Assembly (NCBI GenBank): GCA_943359405.1
Contig: CALRHO010000003.1
Span: forward strand, 1 to 30,305
Length of the DNA stretch: 30,305 nucleotides
Direction: 5' to 3'
From: Candidatus Nomurabacteria bacterium
Lineage (GTDB): Bacteria > Patescibacteriota > Minisyncoccia > Phycocordibacterales > UBA918
Shown here: positions 29,941 to 30,305 of the stretch, one piece after another
Layout: each line of letters opens with the position of its first letter
How positions within the stretch are numbered: position 1 is the stretch's first letter
The notes under the pieces: model-generated
Database searches by the model: none
What the model was told of the DNA's origin: nothing
Seen by the model: the letters and a program-made list of their open reading frames with translations, nothing else
Made by a program: the position numbers and the translations under genes

Positions 29941-30305
29941 AAGTGAAGTCGCTTACCAAAGAATGCCAAGAGAAAGATTGCGCCATTGATGAAGAGTAGG
30001 TAGAAGGGATAGATGTTCTCGGCAGCCCAGAGTGTAGGTAACGCAAGCAGGTTAATAATTGCTGCACAGGAGAAAATTCCCCACGAGAGGCTATTTTCAG
30101 TTTCGGGAGCTCGGTACGTCTTTACGAGCGTTGGTACGGCACCAATAAGACTGACGGCAATACCAAAATACAGTGCTGTCAGCGGTGAGCCTAGGAGTAT
30201 CCAGAGTAGTATGCTTACGAGTGCGCCAAACACTGAAAAGATGTCAACTTTAGTATACGCAGCTGCTCCGTATCGGAGTGAAAGGATGGCTATGACACTA
30301 ACTAA
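29937..30305 (-). CDS. Small integral membrane protein (5' end outside the window)
   Basis: The frame is open to the window edge: a GTG at 30233 is the first internal start, but 24 upstream codons are in frame and encode another hydrophobic helix (LVSVIAILSLRYGAAAYTKV), so the gene is cut. The visible 122 residues carry about four membrane helices with a conserved-looking cytoplasmic loop, IGAVPTLVKTYRAPETENSL, reminiscent of PQ-loop proteins. The function is unknown. It forms an operon with the following DUF2103-like gene by a 4-nt overlap. Confidence 0.7.
   Translation of the reverse strand, partial: LVSVIAILSLRYGAAAYTKVDIFSVFGALVSILLWILLGSPLTALYFGIAVSLIGAVPTLVKTYRAPETENSLSWGIFSCAAIINLLALPTLWAAENIYPFYLLFINGAIFLLAFFGKRLHL

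Overview
The window looks like a chromosomal segment of a small-genome bacterium of the Candidate Phyla Radiation (Patescibacteria, probably Parcubacteria-like). This rests on several signs together: a ComEC protein split into separate membrane and metallo-beta-lactamase genes, a Gmad2-domain lipoprotein-like protein, a stand-alone GH15-like protein, a rearranged and interrupted ribosomal-protein cluster, long genes with no recognisable family, and native genes that mostly lack a Shine-Dalgarno (SD) sequence, several of them with a -10 box only 6-12 nt before the ATG (probably leaderless mRNAs). The phylum is an inference; no rRNA or tRNA gene is present to confirm it.

Layout. 1-5710: ComEC membrane domain (possibly cut by the window edge), Fe/Mn superoxide dismutase, an 885-residue orphan protein and a TrmB-like transcriptional regulator. 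5711-11050: an accessory island. A strong sigma70-type promoter, divergent from the TrmB-like gene, drives about 1.15 kb with no credible ORF but many long perfect stems, which I read as a large structured non-coding RNA. It is followed by four GC-rich genes with strong SD sequences: a 116-aa orphan, a pyruvate-phosphate-dikinase-like protein whose C-terminal PEP/pyruvate barrel is replaced by an unknown domain, a CX5R phosphatase-like protein and an 82-84-aa orphan. The gap before the dikinase-like gene holds mutually exclusive hairpins resembling a riboswitch or attenuator.

11068-16994: ComEC-type metallo-beta-lactamase, bL28, an M50 site-2-type protease, uS12 (with a natural change at the classic streptomycin position), a 360-bp gene-free spacer, uS7, an orphan, the GH15-like protein, the Gmad2 protein and a 21-residue basic microprotein. 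17092-23626: ABC-F ATPase, a VTT-domain membrane protein, EF-G, EF-Tu and uS10, with strong terminators and structured leaders.

23676-26084: an insertion between uS10 and uL3 carrying an IS200/IS605-type Y1 transposase and a foreign-looking aldehyde dehydrogenase, followed by a 197-bp second copy of the uS10 3' end plus its terminator. 26289-28835: uL3-uL4-uL23-uL2 behind their own promoter and structured leader. The operon then stops at a terminator instead of continuing to uS19. The end holds a possible small RNA/peptide, an LRV-like repeat protein, a DUF2103-like protein and a membrane protein cut by the window edge.

The best candidate for an undescribed system is the island at 5837-10960: large RNA, chimeric phosphohistidine phosphotransferase and phosphatase.
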